DNA of 64,000 nucleotides from Cystobacter ferrugineus (GTDB lineage Bacteria; Myxococcota; Myxococcia; Myxococcales; Myxococcaceae): NCBI RefSeq assembly GCF_001887355.1, contig NZ_MPIN01000002.1, positions 844,510 to 908,509 of the forward strand, read 5' to 3'. Shown piece by piece: positions 9,998 to 19,200 of this stretch (position 1 is its first letter; each line of letters starts with the position of its first letter). The notes under the pieces were generated by a model. It saw only the letters and a program-made list of their open reading frames with translations, ran no database searches and was not told where the DNA came from. The position numbers and the translations under genes were made by a program.

Positions 9998-10369
9998 ATG
10001 TTCAAGCCGGGACCTGACACCGAGGGGATGCGCCAGGAACTCGAGAGGTCGAATTCCTGGCTGTGCGAAGGCCAGAACTCGAGGCTGCTCTCCGCCTTGA
10101 CGGCGGTATGCCCCGGGTTGAAGAAGGCCTTTGTCGTGGACTGGATTCCAGAGCAGGGCGAAGACATCTACACGGTGGTCGCCGGGCCGGATCTCCTGGT
10201 GGTCGTCGAGGTAGACAGGACGTCAGTCGCGGTGAAGCCAACCGTCGAGGTGTTCTCTGTTCTTGACTATAGGAAGGCTCATCCGTCTCTGACGGTCTCG
10301 AGTCGGCGCAAGCTCGAGTTGGCGCTCGAGATGTTGCGGCAGTTGGAGTCAACCACGAGCGTGGAGTGA
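9998..10369 (+). CDS. Small unknown protein, 123 aa
   Basis: I do not recognise the family. The protein looks like a compact soluble alpha/beta domain: a helix, strands with VVDWIPEQGEDIYTVV and DLLVVVEVDR, and a C-terminal helix. It begins 12 bases after the helicase stop codon. The start could also be the ATG at 10028. Codon use is like the neighbours. It could be a tail gene of the operon; nothing in it points to a reaction. Confidence 0.6.
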   Translation: MFKPGPDTEGMRQELERSNSWLCEGQNSRLLSALTAVCPGLKKAFVVDWIPEQGEDIYTVVAGPDLLVVVEVDRTSVAVKPTVEVFSVLDYRKAHPSLTVSSRRKLELALEMLRQLESTTSVE

Positions 10370-10421
10370 GCGCCGGTCGTGGACGAGCCACCGGATGGAT
10401 GGGTCGTGAGGGGGGGTCATC

Positions 10422-10634
10422 ATGGGGATTTTCTTCGCCGACGGACGAGAACCGCTCGACGAGCGATGTCGCGAGTTGGAGATCCCGGCTCGGTGCACGC
10501 GTGCCATCCTGGCCGGTGAGTTGGTGCTTTACGAAATTGATTCGTCCGTTGGGCTGGGTGGATACGTCCTCGCGAAGGAGGCGAGGGGGGCCAACGGACG
10601 AGAGGTCAATCTCTCATCCTCGCCTGGGCGGTGA
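10422..10634 (+). CDS. Small unknown ORF, 70 aa
   Basis: This short ORF begins after a G-rich stretch that could act as a ribosome site. The product (MGIFFADGREPLDERC...) has no motif I know and ends in a low-complexity NLSSSPGR tail, so it may be truncated or not a gene. It lies at the left edge of a scarred region with a foreign-looking SDR gene and gene remnants. Confidence 0.35.
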   Translation: MGIFFADGREPLDERCRELEIPARCTRAILAGELVLYEIDSSVGLGGYVLAKEARGANGREVNLSSSPGR

Positions 10635-10746
10635 ACGGTTCAGCAACGAGTGCAAGCGCATATTCCTGTTGCGGTGGCCAGGAGGGCATCCGCGACTACG
10701 GCGACACATGGACCATTCGCGCAGTGTTTAGGATCGGAGACTCGAC

Positions 10747-11514
10747 ATGAATCCCACGTACGACTTCAAGGGACAGGTGGCCCTGGTCACCGGCGCCGCG
10801 ATGGGCATGGGGCTCGCCACGGCCCGTGCCTTCGCACAGAGCGGCGCGGCCGTGGTGCTGGCCGACCGCGACGGAGCTCTTGCCGCGAAGGAAGCGGCGA
10901 AGATCGTCGAGGGAGGTGGCATCGCGATCGGCGTGACTTGCGACGTGACCGACGAGGCGCAAATCGCCGCCGCGGTCGATAGGGCGGTCGCCGAATATGG
11001 CCGGCTCGACATGGCGTTCAACAATGCCGGCATCCAGGTGCCGCCGAGCGATGCCGCCGACGAACCGGCCGAGAACTTCCAGCGCGTGACGGCGGTCAAC
11101 CAATTCGGCGTCTGGGCATGCATGAAGCACGAGCTGCGCATCATGCGCGCGCAAGGGTCGGGCGCGATCGTCAACTGCTCGTCGCTGGGCGGCCTGGTCG
11201 GCCTGCCCCAGCGCGCGGCCTACCACGGCACCAAGCACGCCGTGCTCGGCATGACCAAGAGCGCCGGTGTGGAGTATGCACCGCGCGGCATCCGTATCAA
11301 TGCGGTCTGCCCCGGCACGATCGACACGCCGATGGTGCAGGACATGCTGAAGGGCCAGTCGGACGCGATGGAGGAGATCATGAAGCAGCAGTCGATCGGC
11401 CGCCTCGGCCGAGCCGAGGAGGTCGCGGCCGCCGTGCTATGGCTGTGCAGCCCGGGCGCGAGCTTCGTGATCGGCGTCGGCCTGCCGGTTGATGGCGGCT
11501 TCACCGCGCACTGA
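10747..11514 (+). CDS. SDR family NAD(P)-dependent oxidoreductase
   Basis: This 255-residue classical short-chain dehydrogenase/reductase is full length. The cofactor motif TGAAMGMG sits near the N-terminus, NNAG follows in the middle, and the catalytic YHGTK follows a CSS serine element; the C-terminus VDGGFTAH is typical. The substrate is unknown. The ATG has GGAG at seven bases. Codon choice differs somewhat from flanking genes (ATC GAC, GCC GAC style), and the next 230 bases hold a broken aldo/keto reductase, a common SDR neighbour in other proteobacteria. I infer the pair arrived by transfer and only the SDR survived. Confidence 0.9.
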   Translation: MNPTYDFKGQVALVTGAAMGMGLATARAFAQSGAAVVLADRDGALAAKEAAKIVEGGGIAIGVTCDVTDEAQIAAAVDRAVAEYGRLDMAFNNAGIQVPPSDAADEPAENFQRVTAVNQFGVWACMKHELRIMRAQGSGAIVNCSSLGGLVGLPQRAAYHGTKHAVLGMTKSAGVEYAPRGIRINAVCPGTIDTPMVQDMLKGQSDAMEEIMKQQSIGRLGRAEEVAAAVLWLCSPGASFVIGVGLPVDGGFTAH

Positions 11515-11526
11515 GGAGTCATTCCG

Positions 11527-11752
11527 CTGCACTATACGTATCTGGGCCGCACCGGCCTGATGGTCAGCCTCCTGGCGCTTGGGTGTACCAGCCGATGGGT
11601 ACAGCCTGCGCCGACTGAAGATCGATCATATCGATCTCTACCAGATGCATCACATCGACCGGGCGACGCCCTGGGAGGAAATCTGGCAAGCGATGGAGCA
11701 GCTGAGCCGCGAGGGAAAGATCACCTATCGCCTATCGCGTCTAAGTAGGTGA
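11527..11752 (+). pseudogene. Aldo/keto reductase remnant
   Basis: The start reads LHYTYLGRTGLMVSLLALGC with a CTG where aldo/keto reductases usually have ATG; this is the conserved N-terminus of that family. After about 20 codons the similarity jumps, in another frame, to GYSLRRLKIDHIDLYQMHH...REGKITY, which belongs roughly 90-130 residues further along in an intact enzyme. It then stops after an abnormal RLSRLSR tail. The catalytic Asp/Tyr/Lys region and the whole second half are missing. An internal deletion with frameshift plus 3' truncation therefore explains the sequence. It follows the SDR gene by 12 bases. Confidence 0.8.
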
Positions 11753-11871
11753 CCAAAAGTCCCCGACACAACTTCCTGTACGCTGCTGCCGCTGGACGAG
11801 CCAACTTGCTCGCGCTGATCTCCTCCCACCCGGAACTTCAAGCGATGCTGGAAGAGGAAGCGCGAAGGTGA
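11749..11871 (+). other. 40-aa ORF, possible gene fragment
   Basis: A GTG-started ORF of 40 codons (VTKSPRHNFLYAAAAGRANL...) begins inside the end of the aldo/keto reductase remnant. Its ending, a helix HPELQAMLEEEARR, looks like the C-terminus of a real protein, so it may be the tail of another disrupted gene. The remaining bases up to 11948 show nothing I can name. Confidence 0.2.
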
Positions 11872-11948
11872 TGATGCTTCCACGGCAAACCGGGACCTGG
11901 CCAGGTGGCACCTTGTTCTGGTCCTCCCTGTGAACGGAGTCGCGGAAC

Positions 11949-13049
11949 TCAGAGCGCTGCGATCAGGAAGGGCACCGTTACGAGCCGCAGGGCTTCCACG
12001 GGACGTGCCCAGCGCCGGCCCTCCAGCACGCCCCCGAGTCCTCCCAGCGAGGCGAGGAACCAGGCCACGAACGCGAGCCGCACGACCGGAGACAGGGCGG
12101 AGATCCGCACCTGGAACGCCAGGATGAGGGCCAGTGACAGGCTGCCCACGAGCAACACATAGAGCGCCACCCGGTGGGGAGCGTGCACCTCGAAGCGGGG
12201 CCGATCCGGAGGAACGTCGCTGGGAGTGGCCTCCACGCCGGGCGGAGTCCACCCGGGGGGCATGAACGCGACCTTGAGCTTGTCGAGGAAGCGGGGCGTC
12301 CTCCGGATGCTGGCCGCGAGTTCTCGGAAGGGGGTCAGCGCGGCCACGAGCGGGTTGAAGGTGCGCACCGGTTTGACGGTGCCGTACGTCACCCGTTCAC
12401 GCTCGGCCTCGAAGGTGCCGAACATCCGGTCCCAGACGATCAACATGCCGCCGTGGTTCTTGTCGAGGTAGCGGCCATTGCAGGCGTGATGCACGCGGTG
12501 ATGCGAGGGCGTGACGAAGAGCCACTCCAGGGGTCCGAGCGTGCGGATGAGTTCGGTGTGGACCCAGAACTGGTAGAGCGTGTTGAGCGCCACGGCGGTG
12601 GCGAACATGGCGGGGGGGAAACCCAGCAGGGCCAGTGGCAGGTAGAAGACGCGGGAGAAGAGGGGCTGGATGGGGCCCTGCCGCAGGGCGACGGACAGGT
12701 TGAAGTCCTCGCTCTGGTGGTGGGGAGCGTGGGCGGCCCAGAACAGGTGGATCTGGTGCGAGGCGCGGTGGAACCAGTAGTAGCAGAAGTCGGTGCCGAG
12801 CAGCAGCACCACCCATGCCCACGCGGACGTGGACGGGATGTCGAAGAAGCGCAGCGAATACAGGGTGACGTAGGAGCCCGCGAGCAGGCCCGCGCTCACG
12901 GCGGCGAAGACCGTCTGGGCAGTGCCGAGGCACAGGTTGGCGAAGACATCCGTGCCGCGGAAGACGCGCCGGTGCTGGAGCCGTCCGCCCAGCCACTCGA
13001 CGGCCATCAATACGAAGAACAGGGGCGTGGACAGGAGGATGAGGTTCAT
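11949..13049 (-). CDS. Sterol desaturase / fatty acid hydroxylase family membrane protein
   Basis: This 366-residue integral membrane di-iron enzyme should hydroxylate or desaturate a lipid in the inner membrane. The three histidine clusters are present: HRASH, HAPHH and HHRVHHACN, between hydrophobic helices. Further N-terminal (about 1-90) and C-terminal membrane segments are visible, the latter ending VPFLIAAL. The substrate (sterol, fatty acid or carotenoid) cannot be told. The ATG overlaps the stop codon of the phospholipase-D-like gene by four bases (ATGA), so I chose it over the longer frame; the two are translationally coupled. Confidence 0.88.
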   Translation of the reverse strand: MNLILLSTPLFFVLMAVEWLGGRLQHRRVFRGTDVFANLCLGTAQTVFAAVSAGLLAGSYVTLYSLRFFDIPSTSAWAWVVLLLGTDFCYYWFHRASHQIHLFWAAHAPHHQSEDFNLSVALRQGPIQPLFSRVFYLPLALLGFPPAMFATAVALNTLYQFWVHTELIRTLGPLEWLFVTPSHHRVHHACNGRYLDKNHGGMLIVWDRMFGTFEAERERVTYGTVKPVRTFNPLVAALTPFRELAASIRRTPRFLDKLKVAFMPPGWTPPGVEATPSDVPPDRPRFEVHAPHRVALYVLLVGSLSLALILAFQVRISALSPVVRLAFVAWFLASLGGLGGVLEGRRWARPVEALRLVTVPFLIAAL

Positions 13050-14284
13050 GGCGAGCCGCTGATGTTGGGCGCGGTGTACGTGGCGCCGGGATCCACGGGC
13101 GAGGCATATGGGCTCGTCCAGTTGTCCGAGAAGAAGCGCTCGAGCTGGCGAGCGAAGGACTGCCCCTCCACGATGACGCCCACGTTGCGGCTCTGGGTGA
13201 AGTAGTCCTTCTCCCAGTTGCTCGTGCCCACCCACGCCCGCTCGCCGTCCACCACCAGGTACTTGGCGTGCACCACGCGCCCGAAGGGAACGAAGCCTCC
13301 CGACCAGGGCGGCACGGTGAACAGCTTCACCGTCAATCCCGGCGGGGCCTGGAGGGCTTGAAGGCCCTCGATGGTGCCCTTGCGTTTGCTCCAATCGGCC
13401 ACGAGCAGTTCCACCGTCACCCCGCGCGCCGCGGCCCGCTTCAGCGCGTCCTCCAGGTCGGTGAAGACGGTCCCATCGCGTCCCTTCGTCTTGTAGGTGA
13501 GCACCTGCACCCGCACCGAGCGCTTCGCGCCATCGATGAGCCCCACCAGCTTGGGCAGGTCCCACGTGCCGGGGTCGGGCAGATAGCCCTGGGGGCTCAG
13601 GGCGGGCGTCACCGACACCTCGCCTCCCTCGACGCGGGCGGGGAACGGACCGCTTGCCGAGGTGGACACGGTGGGCTTCGGCTCTCCACCCGCGAGGGCC
13701 CAGTCCTGCTCGAAGACATCCGCGAGCGCGCGCACGACGCCGGGGACGCGCACGCGCAGGCCCAGCTCCTGGATGTGCTCCAGCGAGCGCCAGTCGAAGT
13801 TCTGGCTGCCCAGGTAGGCCTCGCGCCCGTCCACGACGAAGTACTTCGCGTGCAGCACGCCACCCATGGAGGCGGCGGTGTCCATGCGCCGCACGGTGAT
13901 GCCCGGCCGCTTCGCCAGCCGCTCGAGCGTCTCCGGGTAGAGCTTCGCGAACTTCTCCTCGGCGAGCACGCGCACCTTCACGCCCCGGTCCGCCGCGGCC
14001 TCGAGGGCCTGAATCACCGTCTCCAGGCGGCTGCCCGGCTCGTTGCTCAGATAGAACTCGGCGAGGTCAATCGAGCGTGTGGCTCCGTTGACCATGTCTG
14101 GCCAGACCTCCCAGGCATCGGGGATGTCCGGGTGATCCATCCGTGCTTCCACCGGGCTGCTTTCCACGAGCACCAGCTCGGGGCCGTCGGTGGGGCGTGG
14201 AGTGGAGTGCACCGCCCGGGTCGGCGTGGTGCACGCGAGGGACAGCACGAGAGGAAGGAAGAGGTCACTCCGGAAGCGGAACAT
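13046..14284 (-). CDS. Phospholipase D-like lipoprotein with two HKD motifs
   Basis: This 412-residue secreted protein begins with a lipoprotein-type signal ending LSLAC. Two PLD domains follow, each with the catalytic HxKx4D signature: HAKYFVVDGREAYLGSQN near residue 145 and HAKYLVVDGERAWVGTSNW near 345. Members are phosphodiesterases or transphosphatidylases (phospholipase D, cardiolipin synthase) or nucleases; with an outer-membrane anchor a phospholipase or lipid-exchange role is plausible. It is the first gene of the pair with the desaturase-like enzyme, which suggests a shared lipid-modification pathway. Confidence 0.88.
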   Translation of the reverse strand: MFRFRSDLFLPLVLSLACTTPTRAVHSTPRPTDGPELVLVESSPVEARMDHPDIPDAWEVWPDMVNGATRSIDLAEFYLSNEPGSRLETVIQALEAAADRGVKVRVLAEEKFAKLYPETLERLAKRPGITVRRMDTAASMGGVLHAKYFVVDGREAYLGSQNFDWRSLEHIQELGLRVRVPGVVRALADVFEQDWALAGGEPKPTVSTSASGPFPARVEGGEVSVTPALSPQGYLPDPGTWDLPKLVGLIDGAKRSVRVQVLTYKTKGRDGTVFTDLEDALKRAAARGVTVELLVADWSKRKGTIEGLQALQAPPGLTVKLFTVPPWSGGFVPFGRVVHAKYLVVDGERAWVGTSNWEKDYFTQSRNVGVIVEGQSFARQLERFFSDNWTSPYASPVDPGATYTAPNISGSP

Positions 14285-14370
14285 AGCGGCGGCACTCTAG
14301 ACGATGGCCCGCCACGCGGCGATTCCGCTGATGCCAGGGGGAAAGCGAGCGGCTTTGGTCCTGCGCTTTG

Positions 14371-14384
14371 TGGAATTCATTCCA
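14371..14384. promoter_or_regulatory. Inverted repeat in an AT-rich promoter region
   Basis: TGGAAT and ATTCCA arms flank a two-base centre inside the only AT-rich stretch (about 14370-14405) of the 256-base gap before the large lipoprotein gene. It is a candidate operator or part of the promoter. Confidence 0.3.
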
Positions 14385-14471
14385 AAATATGGAGAATTTG
14401 AGATGAAGGCTGGGCCTACGCACGTGGCGCCTAAAGTGCACCAACCCAGGGTGAATCATGCTATGGGCGCG

Positions 14472-14498
14472 GCTCCGCCAATGCCCAGTTGGCGGAGC
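14472..14498 (+). promoter_or_regulatory. Strong leader hairpin before the large lipoprotein gene
   Basis: Arms 14472-14481 and 14489-14498 are perfectly complementary over 10 bases with a 7-base loop. It sits 42 bases before the TTG start and is not followed by a T-run, so it is more likely a leader structure affecting mRNA stability or translation than a terminator. Confidence 0.4.
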
Positions 14499-14540
14499 AT
14501 CCGTGGCGAATTCCTCGCACGAGAGTTCAGAGGGGGAGCT

Positions 14541-17500
14541 TTGAACAGGGTAAGTTTGTGGATGGTGGTGGGCAGCCTCATGTGGTTGCTCGCGTGTGGT
14601 GGGGTGCCGGATCAGGAGAGCGGCACCGCACCAATAAGTGCCGCTGCTCAGGAGTTGGAATCGTGCTCCGACAGCGTGCTCTCCTGGAAGACGTCCTTGG
14701 CCAGCACGGGCTCGACGGACTCGCGGAGCTGCACCGGGCCGCAGGAGCTGAAGTTCAAGTGCTACAACTCGCGAGAGGACGATCCAAGGTGTCCCCTGGT
14801 CGGGACGAAACCAAAGACTTGTTACCAGCCTTGTGAACAAGTTGTCGGAACCGAGCGGTTGGATCGCCTCGAGTGGGTACAACCCCTGCTTGATTATACG
14901 TACGAAGATTGTCAGTACGATGATCGGGGAAATCCTTATAATTGTGAGCTGGTATATGTCTACAACGCGTATGTGCCCTGCAGGGATCTGGTCCAGAGTT
15001 ACGTCAATTCGTACCCAGAAGAATTGCAAGAGGACATCATCTATGACTTCTGGACCTTTCAAGGCAGCGCCGAGTGTCAGTTCACGATCTACAATGCGCC
15101 CGTCATGGGGACGGTCTATAACGATTCGCGGTGCCCCGCGTTCAGTTGCCCTGAACCCCTGTATGGCACCTGCCGCCACCCGGACTTCCTGGAGTCGCTA
15201 GACCCAAACGCTTGTGGCACGGAGGCGGGCCCGTTCTATTCCGAGCCGGGAAAGTCGGTGGATGCGCTCAAGTCGGATCCGAAGGTCCAGGCGGCCTGGA
15301 AGAAGCTGCTCAAGCTGAACGAGTCCGTCTCCACTCCCGCCGTGGAGTTCCAGTCAGCCCGTTGTCTGACCTGTGAGGACAAGCCGCTCGACAACCCGGA
15401 GCAGGCTCAGCAGCAGGCGAGAGGGCTCTACAACTGTCTTGATGGCACGCTGGGGGCTCAGAACGATGTCGCCAGTCTCCCCGATGGGGATCCTCTTTCC
15501 GGGGTATCGCGTCCAGCCCTGGCGAACCAGCTCGTCGAGCGCCTGAAGCTCCTGTTCGAGCGCAAGGGCTCTCTGCTGAGCGACGCTCAGCAGGAGCGGA
15601 TCCTCCAGTTGTACAACACCGACCCGTACAAGAGCGTGCGGCTGGATTGTCCTTCTCCCTTCACCCCGCCTCCCGTGGCCTCGACGTGTGGAGACCTGAG
15701 CGGCTTGAACCAGCAGCTTGGTTTCTGCTCGCTCCTGGCGCCGGCGCACGTGCCTCGCTCCGTCCGTGACTCCTACCTCTCCCAGTGTCTGGGTCTGGCT
15801 TCGGACGTCACCAGCATTCCCGTGGGTAACTCCTGTTCGAGCGCGGCCTATCGCGACTCCTTCTTCTCGTTGATGGATGGTCTGGTGACGCGGCAGGTGA
15901 CCCCCTTGTCCCTCAGCGTCCCCACGGCGGGCGAGCCAGTCGTGGACCCCCAGCAACTGCACTACGCACTCCGTGCGATGGACACCTGGTATGTGAATCT
16001 GCGCTCGGAGCTGTCCTCCGACCCGGTGCTCTTCGAGGAGAGCGTGAGGAGCAAGCTTCCCGGCTTCTTGAGCACCTTCTGGGACGCCGCGTATGCGACC
16101 CGGGTTCATCTGGACACGGAGATACCCTCGCTGCCCGCGGATCAACTCACCGACTATCTCGATACCTACCTGGGCAATGTGTCCAACCTCTCCATGGCGG
16201 TGGAGCGTGACGTGCTGCGGGCCGCGCTGCCGGTCTCGGGTCCTCCGCCCATGACCTCCTCGGCCCTTGTCCTGGTCATGGGCGATGCCTTCACGGGGTT
16301 GACCCACCGCCTGGAGTCACTGCGACCCTTTCATGACCTGGGTTGCCGGTTCAAGCGCTGCAGCCCCACCGAGGATAGCTCCCAGATGAGTCAGCTCTGG
16401 AGCTTGCTGGCCAACCTGGATGACGCGGACAGGCTCCAGACCCAGCTTGGAAGGGCCAACCGGGTGGGCGCCAACTGGGGGGAGGTCTTCACTCAAATCC
16501 AGCGCAATCACACCACGGTGGCCAACGCCGTGCGCGACTCCCTCCTGGAGAATCCCGTCTATGCGTCCAGGGCCGATTCCTGGAAGGAGTTGCTCTCCAG
16601 TGGACTGCCCGAGTCCATGAGCCCCGGCATGATTCCGCTGTCTCAACACATCCAACAAGCCCTGGCGCGCACGCGCAGTCACGAGCGCACCGGTTTGTTG
16701 GAGCCCACCCTGCAGAACACACTGTACAAGGGCATTCAGGAGGCCCAGCAGGCGGATACCATCAGCCATGTGAAGTCGAGCAACGAAGACCTCGGCAGCA
16801 AGCTCAAGGCGTACTCCGCCAACCGGAAGGAAGCGGTGGTGGCGCTGCAACAAGAGATCTCGACCCGGAGCGGCCAGTCACGTCTGCTGGCAGAACTCCA
16901 GCAGAAGGTGAACGAACTCGAGGAGCTCAGCAGGAATCAAGCGGCACTGCGTCGCAACATCGAGGTCCAGCAGGCGCGCTTCGCGCTCTTCGCCCAGATT
17001 CTCAACCAGGAACTCAAGAAGGAAGCCGGTGACAATCGTGTGGCCTATGATCGCGTCTCCCGTACCTTGGAGGATGTGACGGCCGACAACGCGCGCCGGG
17101 ACACCACTGCGGGAAGAAGTGGTGTGGAGGTGGTGTCGTTCTACAAATGGCCGGGGACTGGCACCGGAAGCGATGAGCCCGCCCTGCTCATCAAGAAGGG
17201 CGACGTGGTCAATTTCGACACGTCGGGTTCGTGGTCGCCGACCTGTGCCTTGCAATCCGCCCGGCAGGCGCCCTTCACCACCAATCCAATCATCGTCAGC
17301 AGTGAAGGCAGGGGGATCACCACGGGCCCCGAGGGCTTCTCCATCTCCATGGAGGGCACCTCGTTCAAAGCCAGCGCCACGGAGCGCGTGAACCAGAATG
17401 GAACCTTTTACAACAGCTCCAATTCATACAGTCACTGCGCGGGGGCCGAGATGTCGCTCAATATCGGCCATGATGCGGTGCCTGTCTTCAGTGCCAGGGC

Positions 17501-19109
17501 CTATGAGCGGGTCGAGAGTTGCTACAGGTCCGACCATGGTTCGAGCGGAGGTGTCACCAATTCGACGAGCAATACGTCGGGCGGCGAGAACCGCCAGACG
17601 GCGAGCTTCCATCGTGGGCTCCGCCTGCAGAACACCCCTTTCCCGGACATGCCCGCGGGAAGCCTGCTGGCCGTGGTGATGAAGCGGGGAGCGACGGCGC
17701 TCAACCCTGACTCCATCCTGGACATCCATGTGGTGCAATCGCCCTACACCTCGTTCTCCGTTCAGGAGGACGCGGATGTCTATCTGGTGGTGAATGACAA
17801 GACTGGCTGTGCGGTGGACACGAGCTTCGGCTTGAGCGTGACGATGACCCGGGTGCGGCCGCTGGGCTCCGTGGTCGCCGAGGTGGCGACCCAGATGGCG
17901 AAGACCCTCCTCGACATTCGCAACCAGACCGACGACTTCCTCGCCAGTGGCCGCCTGCTGCCCAGTGACAAGGCGCAACTGCGCTCGACAGCCCTGCTTC
18001 AACTGGGAGGGCTGACGAACTTCCCGGACATCATGACCATCTACGAGGCCTGGCTCGATGCGGAACTGGCGGTGCTGGAGAAGAAGGTGGAGGCACGCGC
18101 TGTGGAACTGAGCATGGCCCGGCTCGTTCTGGAGACGCGTGCGCTCAATGAACAACTCCAGTTGTCCAACGCGGAACTGCGAATGACCAGGAAGGTATCC
18201 ATGTGGGCCTTGAGAGAGATGGACGCGGACGTCTTACGTACCCATTCACTCGAGGTCCTGAACGATGTGATGTCGCAGCTCTACCCCATCGTCGATCTGC
18301 GCCATCCGAGGGTATTCGAGACGCTCGCGGGCAGCAACTACAAGTCCAAACTCGACAAGCTCATTCAGATCCAGATCGATGACACCCTTCGACTCCACGT
18401 TCAAGCAGCTCACGACTTTGTGACGGACCTGAGCAATGACCTTGAGGATGCGAGGAGGGGGACTTCGTCCCTGGTTCCCACGCAGGTGGCGTTGCGCTTC
18501 CCGCGTCCAGTAATTGTGCCCTGGCATGTGAGACAGCCTAGCCTCTATCGCACCGCGGACGCGGAGCGCTCCGCTGCTCTCTGGGCCGCGGTGGACAACA
18601 GGACGCGGGCCTCCATCGTCCTGACGCCCGCGGACCTGTATGCCTTCGGTGCGAGCCCGGGCTCCTCGAAGCTGGGGTGCAACGAAGCCGCTCCGGTCAT
18701 TGATGCCATGGGCATTCACTTCGTCTGGATTCATCCCCTGGCCGAACAGCGCACCGGTGAGAACATCCGGTTGAACGTCGAGTTCGATCAGTCGCTCGTA
18801 TTCCCCAGGGAAGACGGCCCAGTCTCGTATTACATGGACACCAAGAGCTGGACGACGTTCAACGTGAGGACGACCTATCATGGTGCCATCGGCAGCGCCG
18901 GCGCGACGTTCCTCTCTGCCGCAGCCCCGACGCATGTCGCGAATGGTTTGTCTCCATTCACCAAGTTCTCCATTGACTTCAGCTCGCCGGAACTGGCCGA
19001 TCTTCTGGATGACATGTGGGAGGCGGATGACATCATCCTCTTCTTCAACGTGTCCGCCCGTCCCGCCGCGCAGGGAGGATTGAGTTGGTTGGAGAACTGC
19101 CAGCAGTGA
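14541..19109 (+). CDS. Giant lipoprotein, Tc-toxin A-like partner of the RHS protein
   Basis: This 1522-residue protein is of unproven function. The TTG at 14541 follows a GGGGGAG site and gives a perfect lipoprotein signal (LLAC, lipidated Cys19); the upstream extension looks non-coding. It has a Cys-rich N-terminal part (about 30-180), long helical stretches, a strong coiled coil (about 750-850), a beta-rich lectin-like domain (about 865-1105, with GDVVNFDTSGSW and ADVYLVVNDKTG), and another long helical block (about 1110-1310). The C-terminal beta domain ends FSSPELADLLDDMWEADDII. This order (helical shell, receptor-type beta domain, helix hairpins, C-terminal beta domain) recalls TcA translocators, and the next gene is TcB/RHS-like. 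That assignment is inference. A terminator separates the two genes. Confidence 0.6.
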   Translation: MNRVSLWMVVGSLMWLLACGGVPDQESGTAPISAAAQELESCSDSVLSWKTSLASTGSTDSRSCTGPQELKFKCYNSREDDPRCPLVGTKPKTCYQPCEQVVGTERLDRLEWVQPLLDYTYEDCQYDDRGNPYNCELVYVYNAYVPCRDLVQSYVNSYPEELQEDIIYDFWTFQGSAECQFTIYNAPVMGTVYNDSRCPAFSCPEPLYGTCRHPDFLESLDPNACGTEAGPFYSEPGKSVDALKSDPKVQAAWKKLLKLNESVSTPAVEFQSARCLTCEDKPLDNPEQAQQQARGLYNCLDGTLGAQNDVASLPDGDPLSGVSRPALANQLVERLKLLFERKGSLLSDAQQERILQLYNTDPYKSVRLDCPSPFTPPPVASTCGDLSGLNQQLGFCSLLAPAHVPRSVRDSYLSQCLGLASDVTSIPVGNSCSSAAYRDSFFSLMDGLVTRQVTPLSLSVPTAGEPVVDPQQLHYALRAMDTWYVNLRSELSSDPVLFEESVRSKLPGFLSTFWDAAYATRVHLDTEIPSLPADQLTDYLDTYLGNVSNLSMAVERDVLRAALPVSGPPPMTSSALVLVMGDAFTGLTHRLESLRPFHDLGCRFKRCSPTEDSSQMSQLWSLLANLDDADRLQTQLGRANRVGANWGEVFTQIQRNHTTVANAVRDSLLENPVYASRADSWKELLSSGLPESMSPGMIPLSQHIQQALARTRSHERTGLLEPTLQNTLYKGIQEAQQADTISHVKSSNEDLGSKLKAYSANRKEAVVALQQEISTRSGQSRLLAELQQKVNELEELSRNQAALRRNIEVQQARFALFAQILNQELKKEAGDNRVAYDRVSRTLEDVTADNARRDTTAGRSGVEVVSFYKWPGTGTGSDEPALLIKKGDVVNFDTSGSWSPTCALQSARQAPFTTNPIIVSSEGRGITTGPEGFSISMEGTSFKASATERVNQNGTFYNSSNSYSHCAGAEMSLNIGHDAVPVFSARAYERVESCYRSDHGSSGGVTNSTSNTSGGENRQTASFHRGLRLQNTPFPDMPAGSLLAVVMKRGATALNPDSILDIHVVQSPYTSFSVQEDADVYLVVNDKTGCAVDTSFGLSVTMTRVRPLGSVVAEVATQMAKTLLDIRNQTDDFLASGRLLPSDKAQLRSTALLQLGGLTNFPDIMTIYEAWLDAELAVLEKKVEARAVELSMARLVLETRALNEQLQLSNAELRMTRKVSMWALREMDADVLRTHSLEVLNDVMSQLYPIVDLRHPRVFETLAGSNYKSKLDKLIQIQIDDTLRLHVQAAHDFVTDLSNDLEDARRGTSSLVPTQVALRFPRPVIVPWHVRQPSLYRTADAERSAALWAAVDNRTRASIVLTPADLYAFGASPGSSKLGCNEAAPVIDAMGIHFVWIHPLAEQRTGENIRLNVEFDQSLVFPREDGPVSYYMDTKSWTTFNVRTTYHGAIGSAGATFLSAAAPTHVANGLSPFTKFSIDFSSPELADLLDDMWEADDIILFFNVSARPAAQGGLSWLENCQQ

Positions 19110-19138
19110 GTTGAGCCCCATCCCGTGGTGCAGTGTCT

Positions 19139-19171
19139 GGCCGGTTCGGGCCTCGTCCGGACCGGCCTTTT
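19139..19171 (+). terminator. Intrinsic terminator between lipoprotein and RHS genes
   Basis: GGCCGGT (19139-19145) pairs with ACCGGCC (19161-19167), with extra CGG/CCG pairs inside, and is followed directly by TTTT. It lies 30 bases after the lipoprotein stop. The RHS gene must therefore use read-through or a promoter of its own; this also argues for an RHS start downstream of the hairpin. Confidence 0.75.
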
Positions 19172-19200
19172 CATTCTTCCTTCAGTCTTCGCGACGACCC

